The notes: generated by a model not told the origin, from the sequence alone. Shown: positions 41,522-50,739, counted from the stretch's first letter. The stretch: 64,000 nt of DNA from UBA940 sp045613745 (GCA_045613745.1 JAZLBP010000013.1:1-64000), one strand, 5' to 3'. Numbers and translations are program-made.

Positions 41522-43102
41522 CTAGTAATAGAGTCCGTAGCGGGTAGTAAGAGGAATCTCGACACCCGGACGCAGGGGTTTGGTTGACACACGCAGAATC
41601 GGGCAGAACTGGTGGCGCTTGCTTGCCGCCTTAACCAGTCGCGAGTGGATGTGGCGCACAACCTCGTCATCGAAACCTGCGTTGATAATCTCCTCGCGGT
41701 GTTGACCCTCCTCAATCATACGATAGAGAATTGCGTCGGTAACATCATACGGAGGCAGGTAGTCCAAGTCTTTCTGTCCGGGATAGAGCTCGGCCGAAGG
41801 CTCCTTTTCGAGAATGCTCACGGGAATAACCTCGCGCTCGCGATTCATATATCGTGCCAGCGAATAGACCTCGCATTTATAGACGTCGGCCAGAATACTC
41901 AAATCACCAATGTAGTCGCCATACAGCGTGCCGTAGCCCGTTGCGAACTCACTCTTGTTGGTGGTATTGAGGATTGTGTATTGGAATTTATTGGCCGCTG
42001 CCATCAGCATAATGGCGCGGACACGCGATTGAATTTTCTCTTCGGTAACATCAAACGGAGTACCACCGCACACGGGAATCAGCGAGTCGGTCAGCGATTT
42101 GTAAGCCTCGTTGATGGGAATTACGTTGTACTCGACACCCATACGTTTTGCCATCTCGATAGCGTCATCCACACTCTCGTCGGGCGAGAACTGCGAGGGC
42201 ATCATCAGAAAACGTACATTCTCGGCACCCAGAGCCTCAACTGCCATCGCACCCACAACTGCCGAGTCAACACCACCCGACATACCGATGCAGGCCTTGC
42301 CCAAGCCATTCTTGGCGAAGTAGTCCCTCAAACCCAACAGGATTGCGCGATAAACGTTCTCGGTACGGTTTTGCAGGGGCAGTTCAACGGGAGTATTCTC
42401 CGCATCGATATCCAACACGCGGAAATCCTCCTTGAAGCCATCCAACATTGCAACCATACGGCCTTGCGCGTCGTACATTGCCGACGAGCCGTCGAACACA
42501 ACGTCGGTTTGCGCACCCACTTGGTTTACCATCAAGATGGGTTTGTTGTAGCGATATGCCATAGCGCAGTAGTCGTTGTAGCGTTTCTCGACAACGCCGC
42601 GACGATATTGCGACGAACGGGTATTGATAATCAGGTCGGCATTGTGGCCGTACTCTTGCTCCTTGTAGATATCCTCGCCCACAACAATAGCCACCTTCTT
42701 ACCACACAGAGTCACATACTGCACGCCGCTACCGCCGTACATATAGGGGCGGTCATCACCGATACGGATAAACTCTTTGGTTACATATCGTTTGATTTTA
42801 CGATTTTGGATAAGGGCCATAGCACTTACTGCCGCGCCGTCCTCGCGCTGGATGGGCAGACCCACCAGAGCCGAGATTCCATCGCAGAAAGATGCAATCT
42901 CCACCAGAGCCTCCTCACAGTGCTCCAAGAAGGTTACCTTCTCGAGCAGGCTGTATGCGGGAGTTCCGCTGATAGACAATTCGGCAAAGACCACCAAGTC
43001 GGCTTGTTCGCTTTTTGCGCGATTGACCGCCTCGATGATTTTGGCAGTATTTCCGTCGAAATCACCGACGGTATAATTCAGTTGAGCGAGAGCAATTTTC
43101 AT
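41522..43102 (-). CDS. nadE: NAD synthetase, glutamine-dependent type with an altered amidase site
   Basis: A 526-residue enzyme for the last step of NAD synthesis. The C-terminal synthetase has the ATP-binding SGGVDSAVVGAMA and the downstream NTTNKSEFATGYGTLYGD region. The N-terminal nitrilase-fold amidase should release ammonia from glutamine with Glu, Lys and Cys. Glu is in VVFAELSISG and Lys in YVTKEFI. Where the family has CED, this protein reads VVGEDIY, so the catalytic Cys is a Gly. If so, it cannot use glutamine and must use free ammonia. It is the first gene of the nadE-rseC-rnf block. Confidence 0.88.
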   Translation of the reverse strand: MKIALAQLNYTVGDFDGNTAKIIEAVNRAKSEQADLVVFAELSISGTPAYSLLEKVTFLEHCEEALVEIASFCDGISALVGLPIQREDGAAVSAMALIQNRKIKRYVTKEFIRIGDDRPYMYGGSGVQYVTLCGKKVAIVVGEDIYKEQEYGHNADLIINTRSSQYRRGVVEKRYNDYCAMAYRYNKPILMVNQVGAQTDVVFDGSSAMYDAQGRMVAMLDGFKEDFRVLDIDAENTPVELPLQNRTENVYRAILLGLRDYFAKNGLGKACIGMSGGVDSAVVGAMAVEALGAENVRFLMMPSQFSPDESVDDAIEMAKRMGVEYNVIPINEAYKSLTDSLIPVCGGTPFDVTEEKIQSRVRAIMLMAAANKFQYTILNTTNKSEFATGYGTLYGDYIGDLSILADVYKCEVYSLARYMNREREVIPVSILEKEPSAELYPGQKDLDYLPPYDVTDAILYRMIEEGQHREEIINAGFDDEVVRHIHSRLVKAASKRHQFCPILRVSTKPLRPGVEIPLTTRYGLYY

Positions 43103-43146
43103 CTCCGAAAAAACTGTTTCTTAATTATGGATACCTATAATTTGTG

Positions 43147-43180
43147 CAAAGATAGCGTTTTTTGCTGACATTGTACCAAA
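43147..43180 (-). promoter_or_regulatory. Promoter of nadE and possibly the rnf run
   Basis: The - strand -7 box TATCTTTG (43147-43154) matches TAnnTTTG, and a TTTG (43177-43180) lies 22 bases upstream, slightly beyond the ideal spacing. The start codon is 45 bases downstream. Confidence 0.55.
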
Positions 43181-43267
43181 ACGTCCAAAAACTTTGCACT
43201 TATTACCACATTTACAGACTCTTTCGGCTCTCGCGACACTCTCCGCCCACTCCGTCACAAAACAATT

Positions 43268-43307
43268 TCGGCAGTCCGACTTCCCTCTACGGAAGCGGAC
43301 TGCCGAA
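43268..43307 (-). terminator. Hairpin after nrdG
   Basis: TTCGGCAGTCCG (43268-43279) pairs with CGGACTGCCGAA (43296-43307), extended by ACTTCC/GGAAG. It lies 22 bases past the nrdG stop codon and is a likely terminator of the nrdDG transcript. Confidence 0.7.
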
Positions 43308-43328
43308 ACAGTCATTTTTGTATGTATC

Positions 43329-43781
43329 TTACTTGCGTGCCAGCGAGAGCAATTCAGCACCCTCAGAGGTTATGCGCCAGAGCTTTTGGTTGGTATTGGG
43401 ATTACGCAAATCACCACGTTCGGCAATGTAGCGTCCCGACTTCAAGTAGTCGAGCCAAGGTGTTTCGGAGGGTTCGCGGTCGCGACCCGAATACCATCCC
43501 ACCTTCAACTGCGGAGCATTGCTGCGAATCCACCCTGCGAGTCGTTTGACCTCCTCGGGGTCGCCATCGCCACCCATAAAACAGATGCAGGTGATAGCTC
43601 TTCCGTAGCGGTCGAGCAGGTGCGCCATCAATCCTTCATCCAACGGCTCACCCTCGTCGGCCCACAACCACGGGCTGTGACATCCCTCGCAATGGTTCGG
43701 GCATCCCGCAATGTTGACAGCCAGTGTCACCTCGTCAGGAATCTCCGAGCACACAATATCATAGTTATGACATTTGAGCAT
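43329..43781 (-). CDS. nrdG: Anaerobic ribonucleotide reductase activating enzyme NrdG
   Basis: A 150-residue radical-SAM activase that creates the glycyl radical in NrdD. The CX3CX2C iron-sulfur motif CPNHCEGC is present (near residue 30), and the SAM-binding GGDGDP motif follows. Length is normal for class III NrdG. It lies 17 bases after nrdD in the same direction and so is co-expressed. The C-terminal tail (after DYLKSGRYI) includes a short conserved-looking end that contacts NrdD in other members. Confidence 0.94.
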   Translation of the reverse strand: MLKCHNYDIVCSEIPDEVTLAVNIAGCPNHCEGCHSPWLWADEGEPLDEGLMAHLLDRYGRAITCICFMGGDGDPEEVKRLAGWIRSNAPQLKVGWYSGRDREPSETPWLDYLKSGRYIAERGDLRNPNTNQKLWRITSEGAELLSLARK

Positions 43782-43798
43782 AGGGCGTCGGCCTTGGG

Positions 43799-45904
43799 CT
43801 ATTTCTCCATACGATCGGGTGTAGCATAGTGGCGGCGTGCTGCCTCGCGTTGACGCGCTGCCGAGAAGTTGCTCACACGTTTCATATAACCGATAATACG
43901 GGTCAAGTAGTCCAGATTAGAGCTCTTACACTTGGGACACTCCTTCAAGTAGCGTTTGTCGATATGACCACAGCTGTTGCAAACGGTGTTGGGGATGTTG
44001 AAGGTAAAGTAGTTACAACCCTCAGCAGCCGCGATGCGGAACAGTTGGCGGTATTGCGCTTGCGAAAGGTGCTCCTCCAAGTTGAGGTGCAGAGCCGAAC
44101 CACCGGTCAGGTGTTCGATATATTTGCGGCCGTGCAGACGGATGCGGTCAACGATGTTGAGCGACTCGTCCTCGACGATATAGAAGTAGCTGTTGTAGCA
44201 CTCGCGGGGTACGGTGTAGCCATCCTCGCGATCCCATTTAGCGTGTTTCACACCTACGTTCTCGGCAGGAATCATCTCGCAGTTGAACATAGTGGTCTTG
44301 GTGCGGTAGCGTTTGTTATAGCGCTCAACCAAGCCCAGAACTTTACCTACAAACTCGGCGTACTCCTCGTTGTCGTCAATCTTGATACCGAGGAACTCGG
44401 CAGCCTCAACCAAACCGTTCACACCGATAGTCAGGTATTGACGGCCAATGTTGATGTAGCCTGCGTCGAACAGAGGAAGCATACCACCGCGTTGCAGTTC
44501 TTTGAGGTTCTCGTCATAAGCCATTTGCACCTTGTGGGTGAGGTCGATAACGTCGGCCAGGAACTCCATATAATCCATACGGCTGCGAACAGCGTATTGG
44601 ATACAGCGGTTGAGGTTGATGGTGAGCACACTCTTCGAACCGGTCGAAACACCACCTGCACCCAGAGTATAGCTAAAGCCGTTATCTTGAATCTCGTTAC
44701 GCAGACGGCAGCAGCTCGACAGCGAGTCAGCGTTGTCGCTCAAGTAGGTAAAGAACGAGTGACCCTCCGAGTACATTTGAGCAGCGTAGTCTGCCCACTC
44801 CTCGTCGCGTGCGTCCACTCCGTCGGTCAGCATTGCCATAGTCTCAACGGGGAAGGTGAGCACAGTGCGGGTACGCTCTTTGTTGAACCACTTCATAAAT
44901 CTCTTTTGCAGCCACGACAGCGACTCCCAGTGGGGTTTCGAACCGTCGGGGAAGATGAATTCACCGAACAGGCTCTCGAAGTAGTAGCGGTCGTAGTACG
45001 AGATATTCCAGAACACAGCTTGGAAGTTACGCGCACCGGTGGGTTGGTTGATCGAATATACGATTTGCTCGAAGCAGTCGGTAATCACCTTGTCGATGGT
45101 GCGACGTTTGAGCGACATATCGATAACTTTATCAGCCTCTTTGTAGTAGTCGGGGCCGAACTCCTGCTCGATGAAATAGTTCATATACATCAGGAACTCG
45201 GGGGTTGCGCACGCACCGCTCAACATGCTCGATACGATGAACACCAAGTTTACAAAGCCACCACAGAACGATTTGAGGTTGGTAGGACGGGTCGAGTTAC
45301 CGCCAATGGGAATAGTACCATCCAGCAACCAGGGATACATAGTGATACTTGCGCAGTAGTTAGCCAGACTTGTCTCGTCGTTTTTGTAGATGAAGTGTTG
45401 GCTCAACAGACGCAGGTATTTCTCCGACAGCTCTTTGCCGAACATCGAGTCGATGCGGTCGGTCAGCAGACGGCGGTTCAGACGGATGAAGCCTGCTTTG
45501 GGCAGCTCACCAATCAGGGTAGCGATGTTCTTGTGCTCAACGTTGGCGTTAGCATCGTACTTACTACCGGTTGCAGCGTTGTCGGCCTTGCAGTAGTTTA
45601 CAAGGAAGTTCAGACGATCGCGCACCTCGCGGTCTTCGGTGTGTTTCTGACGATAGAGAATATACGATTTCGCCACCTCGAAGTAGCGCTCTTGCATCAG
45701 CGCGGTCTCCACTTGGTTTTGAATTTGCTCCACGCTCATACCGTCCGCAAAACGGATGTGCGACAGAATTTGGGTCAAATCGTCCTCGGTTGCGAACGCG
45801 CCCACCGACAGGAACGACTTGCTAATAGCCTGTTTGATTTTGTCAATCTCGAACGGCTTGCGCGTACCGTCGCGTTTGACAATCATAAGTTCATTGTGGT
45901 TCAT
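43799..45904 (-). CDS. nrdD: Anaerobic ribonucleoside-triphosphate reductase NrdD
   Basis: A 701-residue class III ribonucleotide reductase. An ATP-cone regulatory domain starts it (MIVKRDGTRKPFEIDKIKQAI). The catalytic barrel follows (GGSALHLNLEEHLS). The zinc motif VCNSCGHIDKRYLKECPKC carries four Cys, and the glycyl-radical motif IIGYMKRVSNF lies near the C-terminus. It makes deoxynucleotides without oxygen, which fits an anaerobe. Its expression is probably controlled by the leader at 45905-46045 and the promoter at 46052. The activase gene follows. Confidence 0.96.
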   Translation of the reverse strand: MNHNELMIVKRDGTRKPFEIDKIKQAISKSFLSVGAFATEDDLTQILSHIRFADGMSVEQIQNQVETALMQERYFEVAKSYILYRQKHTEDREVRDRLNFLVNYCKADNAATGSKYDANANVEHKNIATLIGELPKAGFIRLNRRLLTDRIDSMFGKELSEKYLRLLSQHFIYKNDETSLANYCASITMYPWLLDGTIPIGGNSTRPTNLKSFCGGFVNLVFIVSSMLSGACATPEFLMYMNYFIEQEFGPDYYKEADKVIDMSLKRRTIDKVITDCFEQIVYSINQPTGARNFQAVFWNISYYDRYYFESLFGEFIFPDGSKPHWESLSWLQKRFMKWFNKERTRTVLTFPVETMAMLTDGVDARDEEWADYAAQMYSEGHSFFTYLSDNADSLSSCCRLRNEIQDNGFSYTLGAGGVSTGSKSVLTINLNRCIQYAVRSRMDYMEFLADVIDLTHKVQMAYDENLKELQRGGMLPLFDAGYINIGRQYLTIGVNGLVEAAEFLGIKIDDNEEYAEFVGKVLGLVERYNKRYRTKTTMFNCEMIPAENVGVKHAKWDREDGYTVPRECYNSYFYIVEDESLNIVDRIRLHGRKYIEHLTGGSALHLNLEEHLSQAQYRQLFRIAAAEGCNYFTFNIPNTVCNSCGHIDKRYLKECPKCKSSNLDYLTRIIGYMKRVSNFSAARQREAARRHYATPDRMEK

Positions 45905-46261
45905 AGCTTTATGTTTTTTTGTTTATATTTTTTTTAACTCTCTTTCAATCAGTTAGCACCGTCCCGACTACTTTTTAAACGTTCCCGCGACTCGGGATGT
46001 TGTGTCTATGGACTACAAAACCAACGGCACGGTGGGGTGTCGTTGGTAGTGCAAAGATAGGATTGCAAAAGCCGAAAAACAAATATTCCGAGAGGCAAGT
46101 TATAAACACTTTGTAAACAGATTTTAAATACCCACGCCGTAGCGCACTGCAAGGCCGATAAGGGTTCAAAACCGACCTATTAATCGCGACATCGGGCGCC
46201 GAGGGATACCAATTTCCGAAAAAATTACTACCTTTACCCCCGAAACTTTAACATCAATATT
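45905..46261. other. Divergent intergenic region between nrdD and fabI
   Basis: No protein-coding frame is supported. On the - strand a promoter (46052-46083) gives a leader of about 140 bases for nrdD. On the + strand a TACCTTTA box near 46229 could serve fabI with weaker match. I see no riboswitch consensus. Confidence 0.55.
46052..46083 (-). promoter_or_regulatory. Promoter of nrdDG
   Basis: - strand -33 TTTG (46080-46083) and -7 TATCTTTG (46052-46059) are separated by 20 bases, the expected Bacteroidales spacing. The predicted start is near 46045. Confidence 0.75.
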
Positions 46262-47095
46262 ATGGCAAATCAATTATTGAAAGGTAAGAAAGGTTTGATT
46301 TTCGGCGCGTTGAACGAGCAGTCCATCGCCTGGAAAGTTGCAGAGAGAGCAGTTGCGGAGGGAGCAGAAATCGTACTTACGAACACTGCCGTATCGATTC
46401 GAATGGGCACCATCAATCAGTTGGCCGAGAAGTGCAACGCGATTGTAATCCCTGCCGACGCATCAAGCGTTGCTGACTTGGAGAATCTGATTGATAAGAC
46501 TATGGAGCACTTCGGTGGAAAGTTCGACTTTATGTTGCACTCCATCGGTATGTCGCCCAACGTACGCAAGGGCGTACCTTATGATGATTTGAACTATGAC
46601 TTTTTGAGCAAGACGCTCGATATTTCGGCTATCTCGTTCCACAAGGCAATGAAGATTGCACACGCCAAGGACGCCATCAACGACTGGGGTTCGATTGTGG
46701 CGTTGAGCTATCAGGCTGCGCAACGCACCGTGTGTGAGTATGGCGATATGGCCGATGCCAAAGCACTGTTGGAGTCGATTGCACGCAGTTTCGGCTACAT
46801 CTTGGGCCGCGAGAAAAAAATCCGCGTAAACACTGTGTCGCAGTCGCCCACCCTCACCACAGCAGGCAGTGGCGTTAGCGGCCTTAGTGATTTGCTGGGC
46901 TATGCCGAGCGTATGTCGCCTCTGGGTAATGCCTCGGCAGAGGATTGCGCCAACTACATTATGACTCTCTTCTCGGACTACACCCGCAAGGTTACAATGC
47001 AAAACCTTTTCCACGACGGAGGTTTTTCATCGACGGGTATCAGCCACGAGATTATCGACATTTACTTTAAAGGTACTGCCGACGAGCGCAAGTAA
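46262..47095 (+). CDS. fabI: Enoyl-ACP reductase FabI
   Basis: A 277-residue short-chain dehydrogenase-type reductase for the last step of fatty-acid elongation. It has the divergent nucleotide-binding start of FabI (GLIFGALNEQSIAWKVAE, in place of the classical TGxxxGxG). The catalytic pattern Tyr-x6-Lys is in CEYGDMADAKALLES, with a second conserved Tyr in LSYQAAQ. The C-terminal substrate loop (LTTAGSGVSGL) is present. Length is normal. It is expressed from a weaker TACCTTTA promoter box, divergent from nrdD. A thioesterase gene follows 66 bases downstream. Confidence 0.93.
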   Translation: MANQLLKGKKGLIFGALNEQSIAWKVAERAVAEGAEIVLTNTAVSIRMGTINQLAEKCNAIVIPADASSVADLENLIDKTMEHFGGKFDFMLHSIGMSPNVRKGVPYDDLNYDFLSKTLDISAISFHKAMKIAHAKDAINDWGSIVALSYQAAQRTVCEYGDMADAKALLESIARSFGYILGREKKIRVNTVSQSPTLTTAGSGVSGLSDLLGYAERMSPLGNASAEDCANYIMTLFSDYTRKVTMQNLFHDGGFSSTGISHEIIDIYFKGTADERK

Positions 47096-47161
47096 CACCG
47101 CACTGTTCACCCCGCCTGATGCAAGTCGCGCGGGGTGCATTATTTATAATATGTAATAGAT

Positions 47162-47635
47162 ATGAAAAAAATAAAAAATCCGTGGATTGGTGCGGAGGGT
47201 TATAATTGCTTTGCGTGCTGCCCCGACAATCCCCACGGACTGCATATGGAGTTTTATGAGGATGGTGACGAGGTCGTGTGCCGTTGGCAGCCGAGTGTCT
47301 ATTTTCAAAGCTGGATTGACACCGTTCACGGCGGAATCCAAGCCACGCTTATCGACGAGACTTGCGGCTGGGTTATCTCGCGCAAGTTCCAAACTGTGGG
47401 CGTGACCACCAAGATGGAGATTCGCTACCACAAACCCGTTCGCACCTCGGCGGGAGTGCTCGAAATCCGTGCCCGCGTGGTTGAGCAACGCCGCAACCTG
47501 CTGACCGTCGAAGCCGAGATTCGCAACCCCGAGGGTGTGGTTTGCACCTCCGCCACCGCAGGTTTCTTCCTGACGCCTCGCGAGAAACTCGACCCGATGT
47601 ACCACCGCGACTACGTTCTCGAAGACGAGGAGTAG
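47162..47635 (+). CDS. Hotdog-fold thioesterase (PaaI/4HBT-like)
   Basis: A 157-residue protein with the hotdog motif around VHGGIQATLIDETCGWVISRK, where His or Asp/Glu residues form the active site, and flanking strands VTTKMEIRYHKPV and LLTVEAEIRNPEGVV. An early CFACCPDNPHGL block is typical of this subgroup. It likely hydrolyses an acyl-CoA or acyl-ACP thioester. Position next to fabI suggests a link to fatty-acid metabolism, which is inference. A hairpin terminator follows at 47661. Confidence 0.82.
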   Translation: MKKIKNPWIGAEGYNCFACCPDNPHGLHMEFYEDGDEVVCRWQPSVYFQSWIDTVHGGIQATLIDETCGWVISRKFQTVGVTTKMEIRYHKPVRTSAGVLEIRARVVEQRRNLLTVEAEIRNPEGVVCTSATAGFFLTPREKLDPMYHRDYVLEDEE

Positions 47636-47660
47636 TTCTTTCCCTTTAAACAAAAACGAT

Positions 47661-47693
47661 ACGAGAGTGTCCCCCTAGCGGGAACACTCTCGT
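47661..47693 (+). terminator. Terminator of the fabI-thioesterase unit
   Basis: ACGAGAGTGT (47661-47670) pairs with ACACTCTCGT (47684-47693) and the stem is continued by partially paired C/G runs. A T-rich tail follows. Confidence 0.8.
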
Positions 47694-47715
47694 GTTGTTT
47701 ATACATTCGCTCGGA

Positions 47716-49431
47716 TTAGCGAGTGAATTTAGTGTTGTAGTGTAAATAGTTTTCGTTACTGGTAGGGTCCAAGACATAGCCACAATCAACGCCATAGAAA
47801 AACCAATTACTGCTAAAGGCAATACCAGCAGTACTCATATTTGCTACAATGGGATTGTCTGTAGGAGTGTACTCTTCATCTTCATAAACGAATCCATAGA
47901 AGTAGAAGTCACCATAATCGTCATCGTAGTGAAGTGCAAATTGAGGCTCAAAGGTAATGGTACGAGCCTCGAAATCTACGGTACCAACAAGGTTGTAACT
48001 TCCATAGAAATTCTTAACAACAACCTCATTCGCGTTATCGCCTTTTGTGATGGTTATAGTATTTTTATAATGTATATCTCCGTTAGAACTGTAGTTAGAC
48101 TGAGTCCAGTTGCCAAGCAACCAGTTCCAGTCGAAAGTATTGTCTGTGGTGCTTGTACCGCTGGTGTACTGATAGGTTACCGTTGCGCTTGTGATAGTCA
48201 TTTTTGTCAAGCCAGTATACCTAACCATCGACTGAGAGCCTGTCCAGTCTGAAAGGCCATCACTAAAATCAATCTTAGTAATAACCATTCCGTCAGGAAC
48301 CTCAAACTGCATTGTACTTCCTGAGTATGTACGCAAACCGTCGTGCCAAAAACGAGTAGATGTAGAGGAGGTGCCATAACCTCCTGTAAATGTAACATCA
48401 CCCTCTTTTACAGTTGTACCCTCTTTGGGATAATTTTTGAAAAGGAATGTTACGGTTTTTGTTTTTGTCTCGCCTTCTTCGGGATTGTCAGTGTTGCCAC
48501 CTTCCTCGGCGTTGTCAGTATTGCCGCCTTCTCCGGGGTTGTCAGTATTGCCGCCTTCTCCGGGATTGTCAGTATTGCCTCCGTCTTCGGGCTTATCTGT
48601 ATTTCCACCATCCTCGGGTTTATCTGTATTACCACCGCCGGGATTATCGTTATCGCGAGTGAAAGTGGTAGAAGATTGATATCCCAGGAACTGACCACAA
48701 TCTACACCAAAGCATCCCCATTGACCAATGGTAATACCCGCAGCACTCATAGTTGCTACAACGGGACCTTCAACAACACCCTCTTCGGTATCATAATCGA
48801 ATGCCACAAAGTAGAATTCACCATAATCATAATCATCGTAAGAGTAGTCAAACATGTATTGAGGTTGGAATGTAATAGTGCCAGCCTCGGGATCTACGGT
48901 ACCTACCAAGTCGCAGGTCTCCCAGAAATTCTTGACAATAATCTCATTCTCGTTCTCACCCTTAACAATTTTAGCAATGCTTTGGTATTCGATAGCGCCA
49001 TTAAAATCATAGTCACTTTCAATCCAGTCGCCAAGCAACCAGTTCCAGTTGAAAGTGCCAGCCTCTTGGGTTATGGTCAGGACTTTTTCGATTCGTTCAT
49101 ACACCAAGTCTGTGTAAAAAACAATCTCTACACTTCGAACTTCTCCGGTGTTGTTGGGTTGGACCTCAATTACATAATTTTCATACCTATTAGTAATAGA
49201 AAGCCAATCATAATCACTACTATATCCGAGTCTTAGATCTGATAAATTATTCTTTATCGTTACATCTACAGATAAAGCTCCTCCCTCTGCGGGGGCATCC
49301 AAATAAGAGGTGCTCAATTCTATAGAGGGTGTTACAAATTCATCATTATAGTCCAATACAGGAGCCTCATATACACACGAGGCAAATAGAGCAGTCAATA
49401 CTGCCATAAAGCATTTGAAAATATTTTTCAT
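47716..49431 (-). CDS. Lipoprotein with BACON-like domain, internal duplication and nine-residue repeats
   Basis: A 571-residue lipoprotein with a signal ending in LFASC. Residues 35-130 resemble a BACON domain (bacterial carbohydrate-binding-like beta sandwich; SIELSTSYLDAPAEGGALSV). A module of about 110 residues then occurs twice (FNWNWLLGDWIESDY, then later FDWNWLLGNWTQSNY). Between the copies are six tandem repeats of nine residues (consensus GGNTDNPEE) that form a flexible linker, and an additional beta region. It is probably a surface-exposed glycan- or protein-binding lipoprotein; the ligand is unknown. Base composition is more AT-rich than the backbone, so transfer is possible. Confidence 0.75.
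   Translation of the reverse strand: MKNIFKCFMAVLTALFASCVYEAPVLDYNDEFVTPSIELSTSYLDAPAEGGALSVDVTIKNNLSDLRLGYSSDYDWLSITNRYENYVIEVQPNNTGEVRSVEIVFYTDLVYERIEKVLTITQEAGTFNWNWLLGDWIESDYDFNGAIEYQSIAKIVKGENENEIIVKNFWETCDLVGTVDPEAGTITFQPQYMFDYSYDDYDYGEFYFVAFDYDTEEGVVEGPVVATMSAAGITIGQWGCFGVDCGQFLGYQSSTTFTRDNDNPGGGNTDKPEDGGNTDKPEDGGNTDNPGEGGNTDNPGEGGNTDNAEEGGNTDNPEEGETKTKTVTFLFKNYPKEGTTVKEGDVTFTGGYGTSSTSTRFWHDGLRTYSGSTMQFEVPDGMVITKIDFSDGLSDWTGSQSMVRYTGLTKMTITSATVTYQYTSGTSTTDNTFDWNWLLGNWTQSNYSSNGDIHYKNTITITKGDNANEVVVKNFYGSYNLVGTVDFEARTITFEPQFALHYDDDYGDFYFYGFVYEDEEYTPTDNPIVANMSTAGIAFSSNWFFYGVDCGYVLDPTSNENYLHYNTKFTR
48475..48636 (-). repeat. Six tandem 27-bp repeats in coding sequence
   Basis: Six units of 27 bases encode the nine-residue linker GGNTD(K/N)(P/A)(E/G)(D/E) of the BACON-like lipoprotein. 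Units start at 48475, 48502, 48529, 48556, 48583 and 48610. Copy number could vary among strains. Confidence 0.85.
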
Positions 49432-49443
49432 AATATTGACTTT

Positions 49444-50730
49444 TTAGAAAGTAAAACCTAAATGAATTTCAAGGCCATAACCGATACTGTTACCTAAGCG
49501 AGCTTCATATATCAATCCTGTGTCACCACCATTATATGTCCTCACGTATTCATACGTATGGTGCGTATAGGCATTAAGACCTACACCAAAATAGATGCTA
49601 CTCTTATCCTTTAATGCAAAATTGATACCTACTTGCGGCTCTACAAACGCATTAATCGACGGATATTCAAAGTAATATTGACGTCCCTTAACATTCGCTC
49701 TAACCGGTGTCGAGAAAGTACCACCCACCTCGCAAGCCACAAACGGACTTACGCGACGAGATTGGAAATTGTAGCGATAATATAAAGAAATAGGTATTAA
49801 CCACTTATTTCGTTCCAATTGAACAGGACCCCAATAGTCGTCGCACAGACGAAGATATTTCCAAGTAGACTTAGATGGATTAATACTAATACCCGTACCA
49901 AGACCAATATAGTGACGACCGCTAATTTGATAACCGCCGATGTAACTAACACTCGCGTAGTTTTTTCGAGCATCGTCGTATAAATCATACATAAATGAGA
50001 TATCAACTGTTGAGAAATATCCAGACGGTATTTGGAGTTCTTCAGGTTTCTCTTTTTTGACTTTGACCTTTTCTGAAATTACAGGCGAATTGACACTTGC
50101 TGCAGAGGCTGTCATGGTGGTGGTTTTCTCTGCGGCTTTGGCCTTGGCAGCTTCCTTTTCGGCCGCTTTACGTGCAGCCTCCTCGGCTTTGGCCTTGGCA
50201 GCGGCCTCCTTCTCAGCAGCAATACGTGCAGCCTCCTCGGCTTTTGCCTTGGCAGCGGCCTCCTTCTCGGCAGCAATACGTGCCTCCTCCTCGGCTTTAG
50301 CTTTGGCTGCAGCCTCGGCTTGTTGTTGCGCAGCCAAACGTGCAGCAGCCTCTGCTTCGGCTTTAGCCTTCGCTTCGGCCTCTTGTTGTGCTGCTAAGCG
50401 AGCAGCAGCCTCTGCTTTGGCCTTGTTCTCGGCGTATTTCTTATCGATTTTGAGTTTGAAAATCAGATACGAACCATCAACCTCGAGTTGAGTGGTGAAA
50501 TATCCCTCCAAACTTGCGCTCAGTTGTTTGACGTGAGTTGCAACTTGCAACTCGAACGCACCACTGGCACCTGTCTGCACACTTTGGTCGGTAGTGGTGG
50601 ATTTGACAACAGCGCCCGACAGAGGAACGTCGTTTTGGTCAAACACCATACCCTTGACCGTACGTGTGTTTTGCGCTACACCCGCAAGCGAGAGTGTAGC
50701 GCAAAATACCACTAATAATAAGCGTTTCAT
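49444..50730 (-). CDS. Outer-membrane-associated protein with CarboxypepD_reg-like domain and TolA-like coiled coil
   Basis: A 428-residue protein with a signal peptide (LLLVVFCATLSLAGVA). A beta-sandwich similar to the carboxypeptidase regulatory-like domain comes next (TVKGMVFDQNDVPLSGAVVKS, about 24-95). It is followed by a coiled coil of about 110 residues built from EEAARIAAEKEAAAKAKA-type repeats, as in TolA. The C-terminal part resembles an eight-stranded outer-membrane beta barrel ending in Phe (GLEIHLGFTF). It may tether the outer membrane to other envelope layers (inference). The 3' end is 12 bases before the BACON-like lipoprotein gene, so the two share a transcript with the next small lipoprotein gene. 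Confidence 0.7.
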   Translation of the reverse strand: MKRLLLVVFCATLSLAGVAQNTRTVKGMVFDQNDVPLSGAVVKSTTTDQSVQTGASGAFELQVATHVKQLSASLEGYFTTQLEVDGSYLIFKLKIDKKYAENKAKAEAAARLAAQQEAEAKAKAEAEAAARLAAQQQAEAAAKAKAEEEARIAAEKEAAAKAKAEEAARIAAEKEAAAKAKAEEAARKAAEKEAAKAKAAEKTTTMTASAASVNSPVISEKVKVKKEKPEELQIPSGYFSTVDISFMYDLYDDARKNYASVSYIGGYQISGRHYIGLGTGISINPSKSTWKYLRLCDDYWGPVQLERNKWLIPISLYYRYNFQSRRVSPFVACEVGGTFSTPVRANVKGRQYYFEYPSINAFVEPQVGINFALKDKSSIYFGVGLNAYTHHTYEYVRTYNGGDTGLIYEARLGNSIGYGLEIHLGFTF

Positions 50731-50739
50731 ACGACTGAC

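Noticed and set aside
43829..45937. 702-residue open frame on the + strand
   Set aside because: It is antisense to nrdD, which has all catalytic motifs. The translation looks like no protein family.
48475..48636. Tandem repeats as a CRISPR array
   Set aside because: The units are directly adjacent 27-mers without spacers, and they keep the reading frame of the lipoprotein.
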